This document shows, piece after piece, positions 32,088 to 43,800 of a stretch of DNA of 64,000 nt. How positions within the stretch are numbered: the stretch's first letter is position 1; every line of letters starts with the position of its first letter. A program made the translations under genes and the position numbers. Origin of the DNA: Pseudevernia furfuracea (Eukaryota > Ascomycota > Lecanoromycetes > Lecanorales > Parmeliaceae); the NCBI GenBank assembly GCA_022315425.1, contig JAIUPT010000050.1, positions 310,001 to 374,000 of the forward strand. Direction: 5' to 3'. Below the pieces are notes generated by a model. That model was not told the origin of the DNA and searched no databases. It worked only from the letters and a program-made list of their open reading frames with translations.

Positions 32088-34190
32088 TCAGTTCTGACGA
32101 TCCAGGCTCCCATAAAGCTCGCCCTCGACAGGCGGCGGCACATCAAAGCTTGTCAAACAGCAATGTCCGACGCAGTCCATCGCGCTTAGTACACCCCACA
32201 CCAGAGATTTATCGGCCGCGTCAATGTCCTCCTTTGGTGGATGGCATGCAGCACTGATGGCGGCACTGCAGCTGCCAACCAGTGGGATCTCAGGTTTGTA
32301 TCTTCTGAAGCGGACCAAAATGCGGAGAAGGACGACGATGATACCGAGTATGATAGCAGTCAAGATGGCTATGCATGAGTAGCCAACCGTTGAAATCAAG
32401 CTAGCGCTGTCTTGGGTCCCATCCTCAAGGAGAACCGATACTCGCGCCAGGAACAGGCTCTGTGAGGCTAGCCAATGCAGCGTAGCGGAGACGATTAGTA
32501 GTGGCACACCGTATTTGTATGATAGCTGCAAACGGTATGTCGAGCGTTGGACCTCCGTGGGATTTGTCACACGAAGAGGCTTGCGCTTGTGAGCATATCC
32601 ATTCCACTCGCTAGCCAAAGAGCATACAAGTGAGAAGGCTGTTGTATGTGAAGAACAAGAAAGATAGTAAGACTTTGAAGAATTTGCGACGAGTGTTGTG
32701 AGGATTAGCCCACGCGATCCAGACAAGTTTCATTTGATCTTCGACTCTGAGGTGACCGCGCCATAACCCATCTGCCATATATCACTATGAGAAACACCGG
32801 TATTGTCAAGACTGAGCAGCCCGTCATAGAGCAGACCACTAGCAGCCAGAAGGGTACAGACGCAACCGTAGGCAAAGTGAGTGGGCAGAGAACCAACCAA
32901 TGGGCCAGGACATTCGCATCAAACGACAAATGCTTGAAGTCGCGCGTATCAGTGAGCTCTGAGATCACTTACAGGACGTTACACGCCAACCGCCGCTTTC
33001 TGCTTGCACTAGAGAACCAGCGATACCGCTGTCCCTGCCATTCGACGGGACCTTTTCACCATTCCTCGCGCCGTCACCAGCCATTTTCAGCTAAGCACAG
33101 GTTCTCGGTAGTTGGGTCCACCTTTTTCTAGAAAACAAATCGATCGCATCTCCGAGGGTCACCAAGGCTTGTGACTTCTGAAGCCACTCTGTTGAAAACA
33201 TGCAGGATGCCTTCAGGAAATTGCAGCCTATGACAACAATCATGATGGACCCTGCAGCGTTCTTCAATGGGCTTACTGAGGCAGTATTGGACCGAGTATT
33301 TCCCAGAGGCTGTAATACTCGCGGTTACATAGTCGAACGCTTAGGTCGAAATCGTCCAGGTCTCAGAGTTTGCCAGGACGATGTTGATGTTACAATCATC
33401 AGGACTGCTGCAGATCCAGGAGAATGGCTCATTCCAAGATACAGAGCTTCCGATGGCTTCGATTGGCACGCTGGCATTCATACCGGAGGTTATAGCCAGT
33501 AGATCTCCACGAGCTGACACAAAGCCCTGACCGTAAGCTTGGATGCATGCGTATTAATCCAACTTTTGCCAGCTTGACGCATTTCGAAAATTTTCTAGAC
33601 TGAGATTTTTCTCTATCATGATTTGTTAAAAAGTTGTCCGGGAACGGGAGCCGACCAATTTAGACCAGCGATATTGAATAAATCAGGCGATGCGGTGGAC
33701 ACCGTGTAATCTCGTGATGACAGTGTCGAGAAATTGACACTGTTCTATAGCAGGTGTAGTGCTATAGTGGAGACTGCGAGGAGGTACCAAATGGCAATCC
33801 TATAAGGTTATGGGGCGATTCTTCTCAGATTCCGTACGCTGAGAATGCCGACGTCGAGCCAGACGTGTTGGCCATGCGCTATATAGACTTCCTCGCGAGT
33901 CGGGGAAGTGAGGCATTGCATACAGTAGTTGCTTGCACCCAAGAGCAGTGTACTCAGGTGACTACCCCCTATTAACGGGTAGTCACATTTGGAGTGCAGT
34001 CCCGACAGTGTGGCTGCGACCGTCTTATACGCTGAACAGAGTCTCAATGGCTCGATCCGAGTCATCCGATCGAGTGATTGATGGTCTGTCACACGTAAGG
34101 AGATCAAAAAGGGTACCAAGTGCCGCTTCTGCACTCTGCGTGCATGTTGAGAAGCCTAACTCTCGCGAGCTTCGGAGAAACAGGAGCATT
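32088..34190 (-). pseudogene. Decayed DUF6536-family membrane protein gene
   Basis: Blocks typical of fungal DUF6536 proteins occur in the right order on the minus strand but in different frames. An N-terminal block at about 34000-33810 (LSTLLLGASNYCMQCLTSPT, HVWLDVGILSVRNLRRIAP) ends in a stop. YCLSKPIEERCR, IMIVVIGCNFLKASCMFSTE and QALVTLGDAIDLFSRK follow near 33300-33130. Next comes RYRWFSSASRKRRL near 33020, and then the C-terminal part 32726..32088 (YKYGVPLLIVSATLHWLASQ, PEIPLVGSCSAAISAACHPP, CCLTSFDVPPPVEGELYGSL). At about 32620-32690 two compensating shifts replace the expected FLFFTYNSLLTCMLF, which is visible in the neighbouring frame. Frame changes and stops show that no full protein can be made. 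Members are polytopic membrane proteins of unknown function. Confidence 0.78.
33958..33986. repeat. Perfect 10 bp inverted repeat inside the DUF6536 relic
   Basis: gtgactaccc (33958-33967) pairs with gggtagtcac (33977-33986) across a 9 nt loop. It sits where the family sequence should read LHVLINVLST-like and instead adds unrelated residues, so it looks like a small palindromic insertion. Confidence 0.55.
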
Positions 34191-35298
34191 TTTGTGACCG
34201 ATGAATATAAGAATGCTATTTCAGTACCACAGACGACCATAACGGAGGTCGGCCGAGGTTTAATATACGAACAGCTGGAAACATCGGCTTGATACAGATG
34301 GATCATGCCCAAAAATGGGTAACCAACGCTCAACACCGCCTCGGTCCCGACAACTCGTCTGAAGCGTGAGCCTTGCAAGGCAAGTAGATGAAGATTGGTG
34401 TCACAATTGACTGCCGGTGTTCTCTCGCATGTTTGATAGGCGCCACTAGTAGCGATTCTTTGACCAACCCTGACCCTGTGCGTAGATTCGTGAGCCCACA
34501 TGTAGTCTAGTGCAACAATGTTGATAGGTCTTAGGGGACGGAATGCGTAAAGGCGTCCCTTCACCGTAGATAGAAAAGTTCAAAATCGCAAGGTGAGGGG
34601 CTTGGAACTACAAGTTCAGGAAGAGAAAAGTTGTTGTGGAGCCCTTTGAGTCCTGGTCCGGACGCCTGCGAAACACGCATCTCCGGCGATGTGCAGTGCG
34701 AATACTGTACTAAAAATGCCAAGGTTTCCAAATGGTAAGGCCAGACTTCAAATTGCGTCGTATGTATTTGCATGTGCACACATCGGTATTTGATCGCAGG
34801 TGCTCTTTTTTCCGCCTGCATTTTCAGATTTAGGCATTGCAAAAAGGACGTCAAAGCTTGGCATCGCATCTTGCTCCCCACTCCACAGAGCCACCTGCAT
34901 TAACGATGATTACACCCCTGATTCCTCTAAAACATAACTGTGAAGCTAGAAAAATTGATATAAATCAGGAGAAGGGGCAAGGCGGGCAACACAAAAGGCG
35001 GCTGTACAGCGTATCACGCTAGTTGTTGATCTTGGGCCTAACGCGTTCGGGGTAAGCTGTGGTGCCAAGCTTTGATATGCATTTTGCAAGGCCTAAAACC
35101 GAAAATGACCGTGCCATTTCAGCAAAGCGATCCTTGGCTTGATCGACTGTCGTTCGAGCAGCGCTTGAAAAGGGTTGAGGTTTGGCTTTTTTGACCACGA
35201 GTACAATAATCGGATAGCCCTGTCGAAACATGCCAAAAGACATGGTTTGTGAGCTTGGAACAGGAGATTCCTGATCCACAATGTTTGGACTGTTGGTA
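34191..35298. other. Relic or intergenic DNA left of the transposon
   Basis: A minus-strand frame reaching 34564 has a C-terminal part that may contain the extreme N-terminal remnant of the DUF6536 gene (about 34040-34140). Beyond that nothing is recognised. Confidence 0.4.
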
Positions 35299-35329
35299 CA
35301 ACAGAGTTTTCGCTTAATTAATCCGCACC
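35299..35329 (+). repeat. Left terminal inverted repeat of the Tc1/mariner element
   Basis: Thirty-one bases identical in reverse complement to the right end, flanked outside by TA. Confidence 0.93.
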
Positions 35330-35385
35330 TCAAAACGCGAAAAAACGCGCTTTCCCACCAAAACACCTACAACACCCTACTTATC

Positions 35386-36651
35386 ATGGGACGTATCAAG
35401 GGCAAAAAAGACCTTGGGGGCCCCAAAAAAGGAGCTCTGATAGCGCTTAGCGAGCTCGATAATGTATCAAATCGTCAAGTAGTCAGGGCAAATAATTGTG
35501 ATGAGAAAACAGTGCGAAATGCTCGAAAACGCGCTTCCGAGGCGGAAAAAGAGAATCTCGATCCCCTGTCTACAGAAGCACATCAACGACGTTCACAGTC
35601 CGAGAGACCTCTGACAATCAATGATCGGCTTCTACGACAGCTGATCAGACATGTCATCAAGAATGAATTTCAACGTCGCAAGCCCTGAGTAACAATTGCT
35701 CGAGAAATTGAATGTATGATCGCGACATCGACCGTCAACGCAGCATTCAAAAGAGCTGGATATGAGCGATACCCTTCGAGATACAAGTCTCCCTTGACAC
35801 CGGAACAGAAGCTACAACGTCTGGAATTCGCAATTGAGTGGCTGAAAAAGCTTCGAGGGAAGGAACATATGATAATCCACAGTGACGAGATATCGATTCG
35901 CGTTGGGGAATCTCGAGGACAAATTTGGGTTACACGACTACCAAGCGAGGCATATCACAAGCATTATATTGATGTACGATATCGTGACTACACGAAAATG
36001 ATGTTTTGAAGCTGTTACACCTCCGAATTACGTGATCTCAGCTTCATGTTCAGTAAAGAGACTGTCTCAGAACGACACGAAGCCCAGGAGAATCTCAACG
36101 ACCGAAATGCGGACTATCTGACCCAACAACAGATTATCAAGGAGCATTTCCTAGCGGAGCAAGTCAAGAAACCCAAAAGTAGACGTCTTAAACGCATTTC
36201 GAAGCCTGAAGGGGTATTGCTTGAGAGGAACAAAAATGCCAAAGAAGGGATCGATTGATATCGATATCAAACATATGTGTTATTGTCTCGATTGATCCCA
36301 TTCATTCACGATGTGATAGTCAAATATGGCGAATGTTTTCTGATTCAAGACGGTGCACCAAGTCACAATGCGTGGCAACAAGAGGAACTTCTTAAAATCC
36401 CGCATTTAACAGTGCTTTTCTGGCCACCAAATTCTCCCGATTTGAATCAGATCGAGCCGTGCTGGTACTATTTAAAGCGGAAGGTCTCGAAGCGACCATA
36501 TAGCCCTACAATCAAGGAGGGTACTATTGAGGCATGGGACGATGAGTGGGCAAAGCTGGACATGGATAGGGTAAAGAAGTGGTGTGGGAAAATATGTGGA
36601 AGAATGGAGCGCGTGAAGGATCAGCAAGGCGATAATAAATTTCATGGCTGA
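35386..36651 (+). pseudogene. DD34E transposase with three in-frame TGA codons
   Basis: All conserved pieces lie in a single plus frame of 421 codons, broken only by TGA at 35686, 36007 and 36256. The N-terminus (MGRIKGKKDLGGPKKGALIA, then RQVVRANNCDEKTVRNARKR) is a helix-turn-helix DNA-binding region. The catalytic triad is present: Asp in MIIHSDEISI, Asp in LIQDGAPSHNAW and Glu in NSPDLNQIEPCW, with exactly 34 residues between the last two (DD34E). Context at each TGA (KP-stop-VTIARE, MMF-stop-SCYTSE, EGID-stop-YRYQT) fits a lost Trp codon (TGG to TGA). The copy should be inactive unless read through. No frameshift is seen. Confidence 0.88.
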
Positions 36652-36761
36652 CAAGTGTACACTACTTTCTAAATAGCTACCAGTCCAAATTTGAAGCCAT
36701 TTGGACAAGTGGTTGTTGAATAATGATAAGAAGTAGCCTTTGGTGGTAGATTTTGGGCATG

Positions 36762-36792
36762 GGTGCGGATTAATTAAGCGAAAACTCTGTTG
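36762..36792 (-). repeat. Right terminal inverted repeat of the Tc1/mariner element
   Basis: Reverse complement of the left end with no mismatch, followed by TA. Confidence 0.93.
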
Positions 36793-37689
36793 TAGAGATA
36801 GGCAATAGTCGCTTCTTGTCCACAGAATCCACGGCAGAGCTGGGCTGAGTTGGCCGGTCTAATGACGCCCGAAAAGCTTTCACAGACTAGTAGTAGGACG
36901 TCCTTGTTTGTGTGTTCTAACCGGGTCTACGTTCATTTGCCTCCTTCTACTTCATCCTCGAGAATCCAGGTAGCGGGTCCGGGATCTAATTATCAGTGGA
37001 GTGCCCCCATATGAGAACGAGATTGCGCACTTGCTCTTGGACTGTTACCTCCAGCTAGGCTTGTACTGCCAGGGTTGCTTAGTGGATATTTTGGACTCTG
37101 ATAGACGCTCCCTCCGTCGCATAAAATTAATTAATCATGGTGGTAGTTCAGATTTCTTAAATGCTTGCCTTCGCCGAATCATCTATCTGCTACGTCTACT
37201 TCATTGACAACGGAGATCCTACCGGCGAAGAGCAGTGCTCTTTATGGGAAATAAAACATGTTCTGGTCGGTGCATCTATGTTGAGGGCACCAGTTCTCAG
37301 TACTGTTGTGCGATAGTCAGTTAGAGCAGTAGAGACACGCGTCATGAAAGGACTTGGAAGGACTTGATGCTCACGTCCAGGCCTGCGACGACTTGGGATA
37401 TGACAGAACTACTGATTGGATAGGCTAGTACGCGCCGTCATTCCGATTGCTCGCAGGGTTTCAACAGCACGAATACGTAGTGTCGTTGTGCTAGCGTAAT
37501 GTTTCAACAAGCCAAGCGAGTATCAGCATCCTTCCCCGCACAGGCGCCTATGCTCTCTCGGAACTCGTGCAGATCCAAATGCAGCGGAAGTTGGATCCGG
37601 AGAATTCTTCACGCGGTCGGCTTTTATTCGGTCTTCGAAGGATGGGTATGGGCGGTCAGGGGATGTGGCGGGGGGTGTGGCGGTGTATG
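36793..37689. other. Intergenic or relic DNA, nothing recognised
   Basis: Short frames only; none shows a motif. Confidence 0.4.
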
Positions 37690-37870
37690 TGCCCTTTCAG
37701 ATAACCTTGTCATGAATGTTGAGTGCCGATTCAGGTGGCTGGCAACGGAGCAAACCAAGTTCGTGAACGGAAGGTATATGCGCGTGAACTGGGATGTATG
37801 CCAGCTATTTGAGAGCGAGGTGAAAAGCACTATTAATTCGACTCGTATGTTGATGCTTCGGTCTGACACC
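37690..37870 (+). pseudogene. Possible C-terminal remnant of a short-chain dehydrogenase
   Basis: The segment SDNLVMNVECRFRWLATEQT followed by KFVNGRYMRVNWDVCQL resembles the end of fungal SDR oxidoreductases, where a W-L-A-S/T-x-E-A-x-F-L/V-x-G-R block precedes N-W-D-V. No TGxxxGIG nucleotide motif or YxxxK active site was found upstream, so at most a truncated relic remains. The assignment rests on recalled family pattern and is tentative. Confidence 0.35.
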
Positions 37871-40800
37871 AGGAGTAGATACATTATAGCTGCGATTATA
37901 AGTATGGCGCTGCATAGTACTGAGATCCCTGCGCCAGCTCGTTATATCCGTCGCATTTTTATTCTTTGACGATCTCGATCTAATATCTATCAACGAATGA
38001 ATTGCTGAGAGACGGAGGAACAAACATGGAGGAATGCAGTTGCTTGTTTCGAGCCCATATGGAAACGCTAAGCCAGATCAAGTAACAAGCACTTTGCTTG
38101 GTCATAGCTGAAGAAGTGAGTTCTGTTATCATTATTGCATACACCATGTTACTGCCTCCGCTTGCCCATTTGTACGACTACGACAGGTATCCCAAAGGCC
38201 AGCTCATGCTATCTAGAGGGGTGAGAAATGACAACCTTCTTGTATGCCCAAGGCTGCATTTTTGACCGACCGTCGTATCCCTTAGCAGAATATCAAAATA
38301 TTGCCGTGCTTTGTAACGCAATAACTTTTGACTGACAACGTCTAGGATCAAAATTTGTGCTACAAAATTCCAGACTTAATTAGCAAAGTAAACATGAAAA
38401 TAAAAGTAATGCTGTAGATCGCTTCGTCATTAAGTTGTGGCGTGTTGAAAGTAACGAGATTTTGATGTGCGGTCGGCAGCCCCTGAATCTCAAAAATGGC
38501 TAGAACACATAGGATAGTACCGCTGGATCGACCAAGAGACGTTAAATATTTTAGTCTGTCTAGGGAAATTGAAGTAGATCGTCGGGTGAGATGTTACTAT
38601 GCTGGTAGCGCATGTGGTATAAGCTCCGCAGGATTTGCTAGGGCAAAGTTGGCCTCAGGCGGACTGAATGGGGTATTCAATAGAGTTCTGGAGTCCTCAA
38701 CCGGCGTAGATGGTGACTTAAGGGGGGATTTGCTGTCATGATTACGACAAAGGCGATGGTGATGATAGGGATATCACGGGTTGTGGCTGTTTGAGGACGT
38801 GGACTGATATGAGGGAAGTCTGGATCTCTACCGTCAACGAATGCCGTAAGAGTGGAGATGGGGTAGAGGATAGGATTAGGAGAGTAAGAAGTGGGCACAT
38901 GAGAACTTTTCTGGTGTCTGATGAGAAAATATACCAAGTCAAGGCGGCGAAACGGTGCGCCAGGAGAATTAATATAGGCTGAAATGGTTGACTACTGCCA
39001 AGAATGTTGAGGAGATGCAATGCCCTCAATGTTGTTGGCTGGGGGAGAAAGGACCACATGGTGGTCACATAGTCTTTTCTGTCTTTCCTACGTGGCTTAT
39101 ATGGTTTCCACAAGCGGATGTGCGGCTGACAGAGCTCCCGATGCTTCGGAAGCCAAGCGATGGATCAAGCATGTAGAGAGCCTTAGAACTTAGAAGTGGC
39201 CAATCAATCACTAAACATCCGACTTATTATCGGTCATCGACCTGTCTGATAAGTAGAGAGAATCTTCGATGTCGTGTAGGGGTGTGTAGATGACAAAGAA
39301 GACGTCAGAGAGAGGGAAACATCATCCACTTGATCTAAAATCAAAACTGCAAGACGTGTGGTTTCTAGAGACCTTGGGAAGACTCTGGCTTCTCACATTG
39401 GAGGTCGGTACAAGATCGGGAAGATGATCGCAGATAGTCATAGACGCAATTACTCTGTGGGATCATTTATGAGGACTTCCTTTTTCCTGGCATATGTGTT
39501 GCCCTATATCATTATCGGGAACCCGCAGCCAGCTAATCAAAATCAATGAGAGATCACCTAGAAATCCGATGGCCACCAGGTGTAATTTTCGCGCTAACGG
39601 ACCTTGCTCATTCATGATAACAGGGAAGATCCTGTCTCGAAGATTATAGCAGGTCACGATCAGATTTTCCGGAATGCCAAAAGACCTAGAAGTCGACCGC
39701 TTCTGGTTCGACCGCCAACAAGGATCAGTACTTTGATCCGCTAATGGTTTGCGCGCTTGAACAACTGCGTAGAGTACCTTAGCGCCCTGCACGATACCCG
39801 GCTTGGTGGAAACACTCCAACGTCAGCTTTCACACGAGTCTACAATTTTATGAACGACACTCTTGAGCACACTCGATGAGTTGCTCAACTGGAACGGAGT
39901 GACACAAGGACCCGATCAATCGCTGCTCGCGTACGAGAAAGCCTAAAAGCAGGTTGAAAAGTGTCATTCTGAATTTTTCGCAAAAGTCTCAACAAGACTA
40001 CAGTGTAAGGCTGAGGTTTCGCAGTCGAAAAGAGAAAGAGCGAGGCTTACTGACAAGAACTGGGATAACTTCTGCAGTAAATTGGTAATGACTGCGTAGG
40101 AGACCATGATGATTCCAACATAATGAAGGGTCAAGACGCCGAGCACAACACACTCATTCTTCAACCCCAACCGTCCACAGTGAACCCATTTTCCGGATAT
40201 GATCACCCTCATTTAAAGCTTGCAACCCCATAGCTATCAAGAATCGAAATGCCACACGTTTTAAGGCGGCAGCGAGTTAATCTCTAATTTGTGGAGCCAT
40301 CCTTCTTTTTTCCGCGCGGTTTCTCGTTGGAATCCATCCACAAGTTGAGGAATTGAGGTTGGCGTTCAAGAGGAGGTAGACTGGTTGTACGTTAGTGGGT
40401 GAGCAGACTCCTGTGGATTGACACTGATGTATTTTCGACATTACTTACCCGGAACGAGGGTCATGTCCCGCCGGCCGCGATCCGCAGTCGGCAGATGATG
40501 GATCGTTGTCTGCTCCTGTCGCTTGTGCAGTAATGCTTCCTATTCTTGTAGCTAGAGTACCGCTCTGCTCCTTGCCAGTATTGCCATCATCTTGTCCGGC
40601 TGCAGATCCACGATGAGATTATGCGGAGACAACAAACGGAGTTGGAATCTCACAACTCTGTCTGTGGCTTGTAGTATTGTCTGCCCCGCTGGAGCTATGT
40701 CAGTAAATATATAGCGAGAGCGAAAGCGAATCAGAAGTGTCTCAAGATTAGTTGTCATACTTCGAGCTCATATTGCCAGCACCTGCTGGTGATGTCCTAC

Positions 40801-43800
40801 AAAAGCGAATTTGTAAGGGGAAGATCACTTGAGTTTGAAATGGTTGCTGTCTTTATTTGCGATAACTCCAAAAGGTGGCCACTTTACACATTTATACACA
40901 TTGCTCCGGGACATTTCTGTGCTGATATCAGGTAGAAGATACACGACAGTGATCACAATCTGCAGCGTTTCGAAGCCGCTAGAGCGTTACTCTAAACAGA
41001 GCTTTTTGGGTGTGAAACGTGAAGAAGTACTTACTTTTTCGATAAGTCATAAGGATTATCAAAGGAAATTCCGTCGTCCGTCATCCACGCTAATCATGCA
41101 GAAGCACTGTCGATCGCCCCTGTTACTTCGCTGATGCCAATGATTGGTGAGCGAGTCTTCTCGTAATAATGGGATCAGAAAGGCAGTTTAGACAAGGCGT
41201 AATCAGGCCGAGACGCATTCGGCTTCATCGATCTCGACCTATCAATAAATACAGCTCTAGGATATGCCATCGTGGACTTGGACTAGGATACTCTGCAGAT
41301 TCTTTCCACAGGGCAAAGCTGCGATAATTAGATAAGACAGGTTACTGGCGCTCTATTCTTCCACGGCCAAGAGAATATATGCGTCAGGCTGATGGCCAGT
41401 ACCTGTCATATCGACCAGCGCTAGGAGTTCCAGTACCTTTTCTCCAGCTCTTCCGGTTCTTGAGTCTGATGGGTCTTCTAGTCTTTGAGTTCGAGGTTAG
41501 GAGACACCAATCGCTTGTACACTAGATACAGCGGTGGGTCTATAGAAGAGCAGAGCCGTTCGGTGTTGATAATGAGAATGTGTTGGCTACAAGGCGATAG
41601 AAGAGACTGGAGGTTAGGTATTACCTTTGGACTGTCCGCCACCGGCTCAACAGTTCGAGTCTGTACGACCCTTAAGAACGGCCCTAATCCGGCCAGCCGG
41701 TCAACGATGAAGATGGAAGCCTTGAGTCATATTCAACAAGGCTCTACATCTTAACTTGACGGCCTGTTGCTGATTTTGTGACAGAAATATAGATTGGTAT
41801 AATATATTCCCAACCCGGAGAGAAGCATTATCCAGCAATCCCTGCCTTTGTGATTGGTTCCCTGCATCCGCCGACGAAATGCCAACGCTATACTTATTCA
41901 CCATTACACGTTTCTCGGCCAAACTTTTATGTGCTTAAGGATCTCATGTACTGCAGGGACTGCAGGGTCCCACCCTCCTATCTGATCTATGGCGGGTTAA
42001 AAATTTGGTAGGGCTGACATAGCCCAAAAGAAACCCCTCATCGAGTCATTCACCAGCTTGCTCGTTTGTCTTAGACTGAGCTATCAGGACTACAGGTTTT
42101 ATGTAAAAAAACTGAAATTCGTCCACCCTTTTGAAAGCAAAGTAGGGTTGTACGGAGGAGGCAATGGAGGGCAACTTCCCGCCCCCAACGCAGGATTCAA
42201 CTTGCATGATTTGAAACCATAATTATTGCAGGGACTGCATAAATTATTTACCAACAACCAAGTAAAGGATTGAAAAACCCTGTTTAAAGGGCCCATCGGA
42301 TTTTCATAAGGATAGTCATCTAATGCAATCGGGAGATTAGCTGCAACCCAGCGGCCAGGCATGAAGCAAAAGGCCTTCGAACTGTCTGATGCGATATGCT
42401 CAGCATTCTCCTTGTGACATGGGATATCTCATACGCAACTCGTACATGAGGAATAAGGGGACTTTGAGAAATTGCAGTGTGAACGATTTGCATGAGTTGC
42501 TGGGACAGACGTTACATGTCAATTACCCACAGCCTCGTTCTCCTATACGGTTGCCTAGGTCACGGAACGCGCTGCAGCCTCGCTTAACACAAGTGACAGA
42601 GACCCTTTCATCCTTTCTGTGCTCTAGATTCAAGGAAGGACGTTGTATTCGGCTGATGCTCTACGACATCTGCTTTTACTGGCCTGAAAACCACGCGCAA
42701 GGGAAGCAGTCATGCTACGCGCTATGCTCCTCTTGCCTTCGCTCTCTCTACCCTAACAGTACAAGCTGATTCCTGCCTCTCGTCTTTAAGCCTAGGACGA
42801 AAGACCACTGGCCACCATTCTCATAACACTCATGCCCATGCCTTTGGCACCGCAAGCCGGACAACAGCGACGAAGCGTGACAGTTGATTCCGAAGCTCTT
42901 CGACCAGTCGTACAAGACAAGCTGCTGAAACTCGACTTCGCCTTTTCCCCATGCCAATACTCATCCTTCCGCCCCGTAAAATCGCCAGCTTTTCACACAC
43001 TGCTCGCGATATCACTCAAGGGTAAAGACGAGGTATATAATTCAGCTTTCACCGTCCAATTACATGGGTAGCGTCTCTTGGATACCAAAATGCAAACAGA
43101 GTATGTGGATACATGTCTCCCACCATTCACTCACCATTCACCGGTGCAATGGCTTACCTAGATGAACGAATAGTCCCTTATCTACCATATTACCTCATCC
43201 GGATACCCCCCAAAGCTCGAGCTAGAGGTTGTCTACATTTTTGAAAAGTTGTCCACCAGTGGTCCTCGGCCACACCTGCCGAAAAACAGCTACCTTTCAG
43301 CACGTCGATAGGAATCAGGGATAGGAAAACCGTCAAAGACTTCTTCGCCGAAAATTGCTCCAGCTTTGGGTGTGCTCTCATGGCTTTGGTTAGATACTCC
43401 CGGATCTAAAGAATACTTGGTTTGGCCAAAAAAAAAACGGGGGGAGAAACAGTTGCTCAGGATCTGAAAAGCAGGAATCGCGGAGATTTACTACTCCTTC
43501 TCGTCGGCCAAAGCCCCCGTTCAGTTCGAAACCACAGCAACCGAAGTCTTGTACAACGTTCAAAGCTTCTACTGAGGGTCGAAGGTTCGGCATTCTTTCC
43601 CTTACCTACCTCCAAGACGAGTCTTTCATGTACTGTCCAAGAGTCCCACTGGGCTTTATGAATGGCCCAGAGAGAATTCAAGGCTACAACAGCGTTTGTC
43701 AAAGGCGTTTTACACATCGGTCGGTTGCCCCTTCGACCATTCGGCCTTTACGGTATTATAAGGGAAGAGACGGGCTGGAACTGTATCAGTTTTTACGTGC

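Larger units (their letters stand above)
35299..36792 (+). mobile_element. Tc1/mariner-type DNA transposon, 1494 bp
   Basis: A 31 bp terminal inverted repeat, caacagagttttcgcttaat followed by taatccgcacc, is perfect between 35299..35329 and 36762..36792. TA flanks both ends (35297-35298 and 36793-36794), the target duplication expected for Tc1/mariner elements. The interior carries one transposase frame (35386..36651). Length and structure are those of a full-size element. The perfect TIRs suggest a fairly recent insertion or continued mobilisation in trans. Confidence 0.93.

Noticed and set aside
33200..33502. Plus-strand 100-codon frame with protein-like sequence
   Set aside because: It lies opposite the DUF6536 relic, whose family residues are visible on the minus strand at the same place; it is a shadow frame.
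35386..36651. Alternative genetic code (TGA read as Trp) to explain the transposase
   Set aside because: Housekeeping genes in the window (for example rpd3, tim50) use TGG for Trp and do not need TGA as sense, so nonsense mutation is the simpler view.
41650..41664. tRNA-like T-arm (acagttcgagtctgt)
   Set aside because: No matching acceptor stem, anticodon arm or D-arm was found around it.
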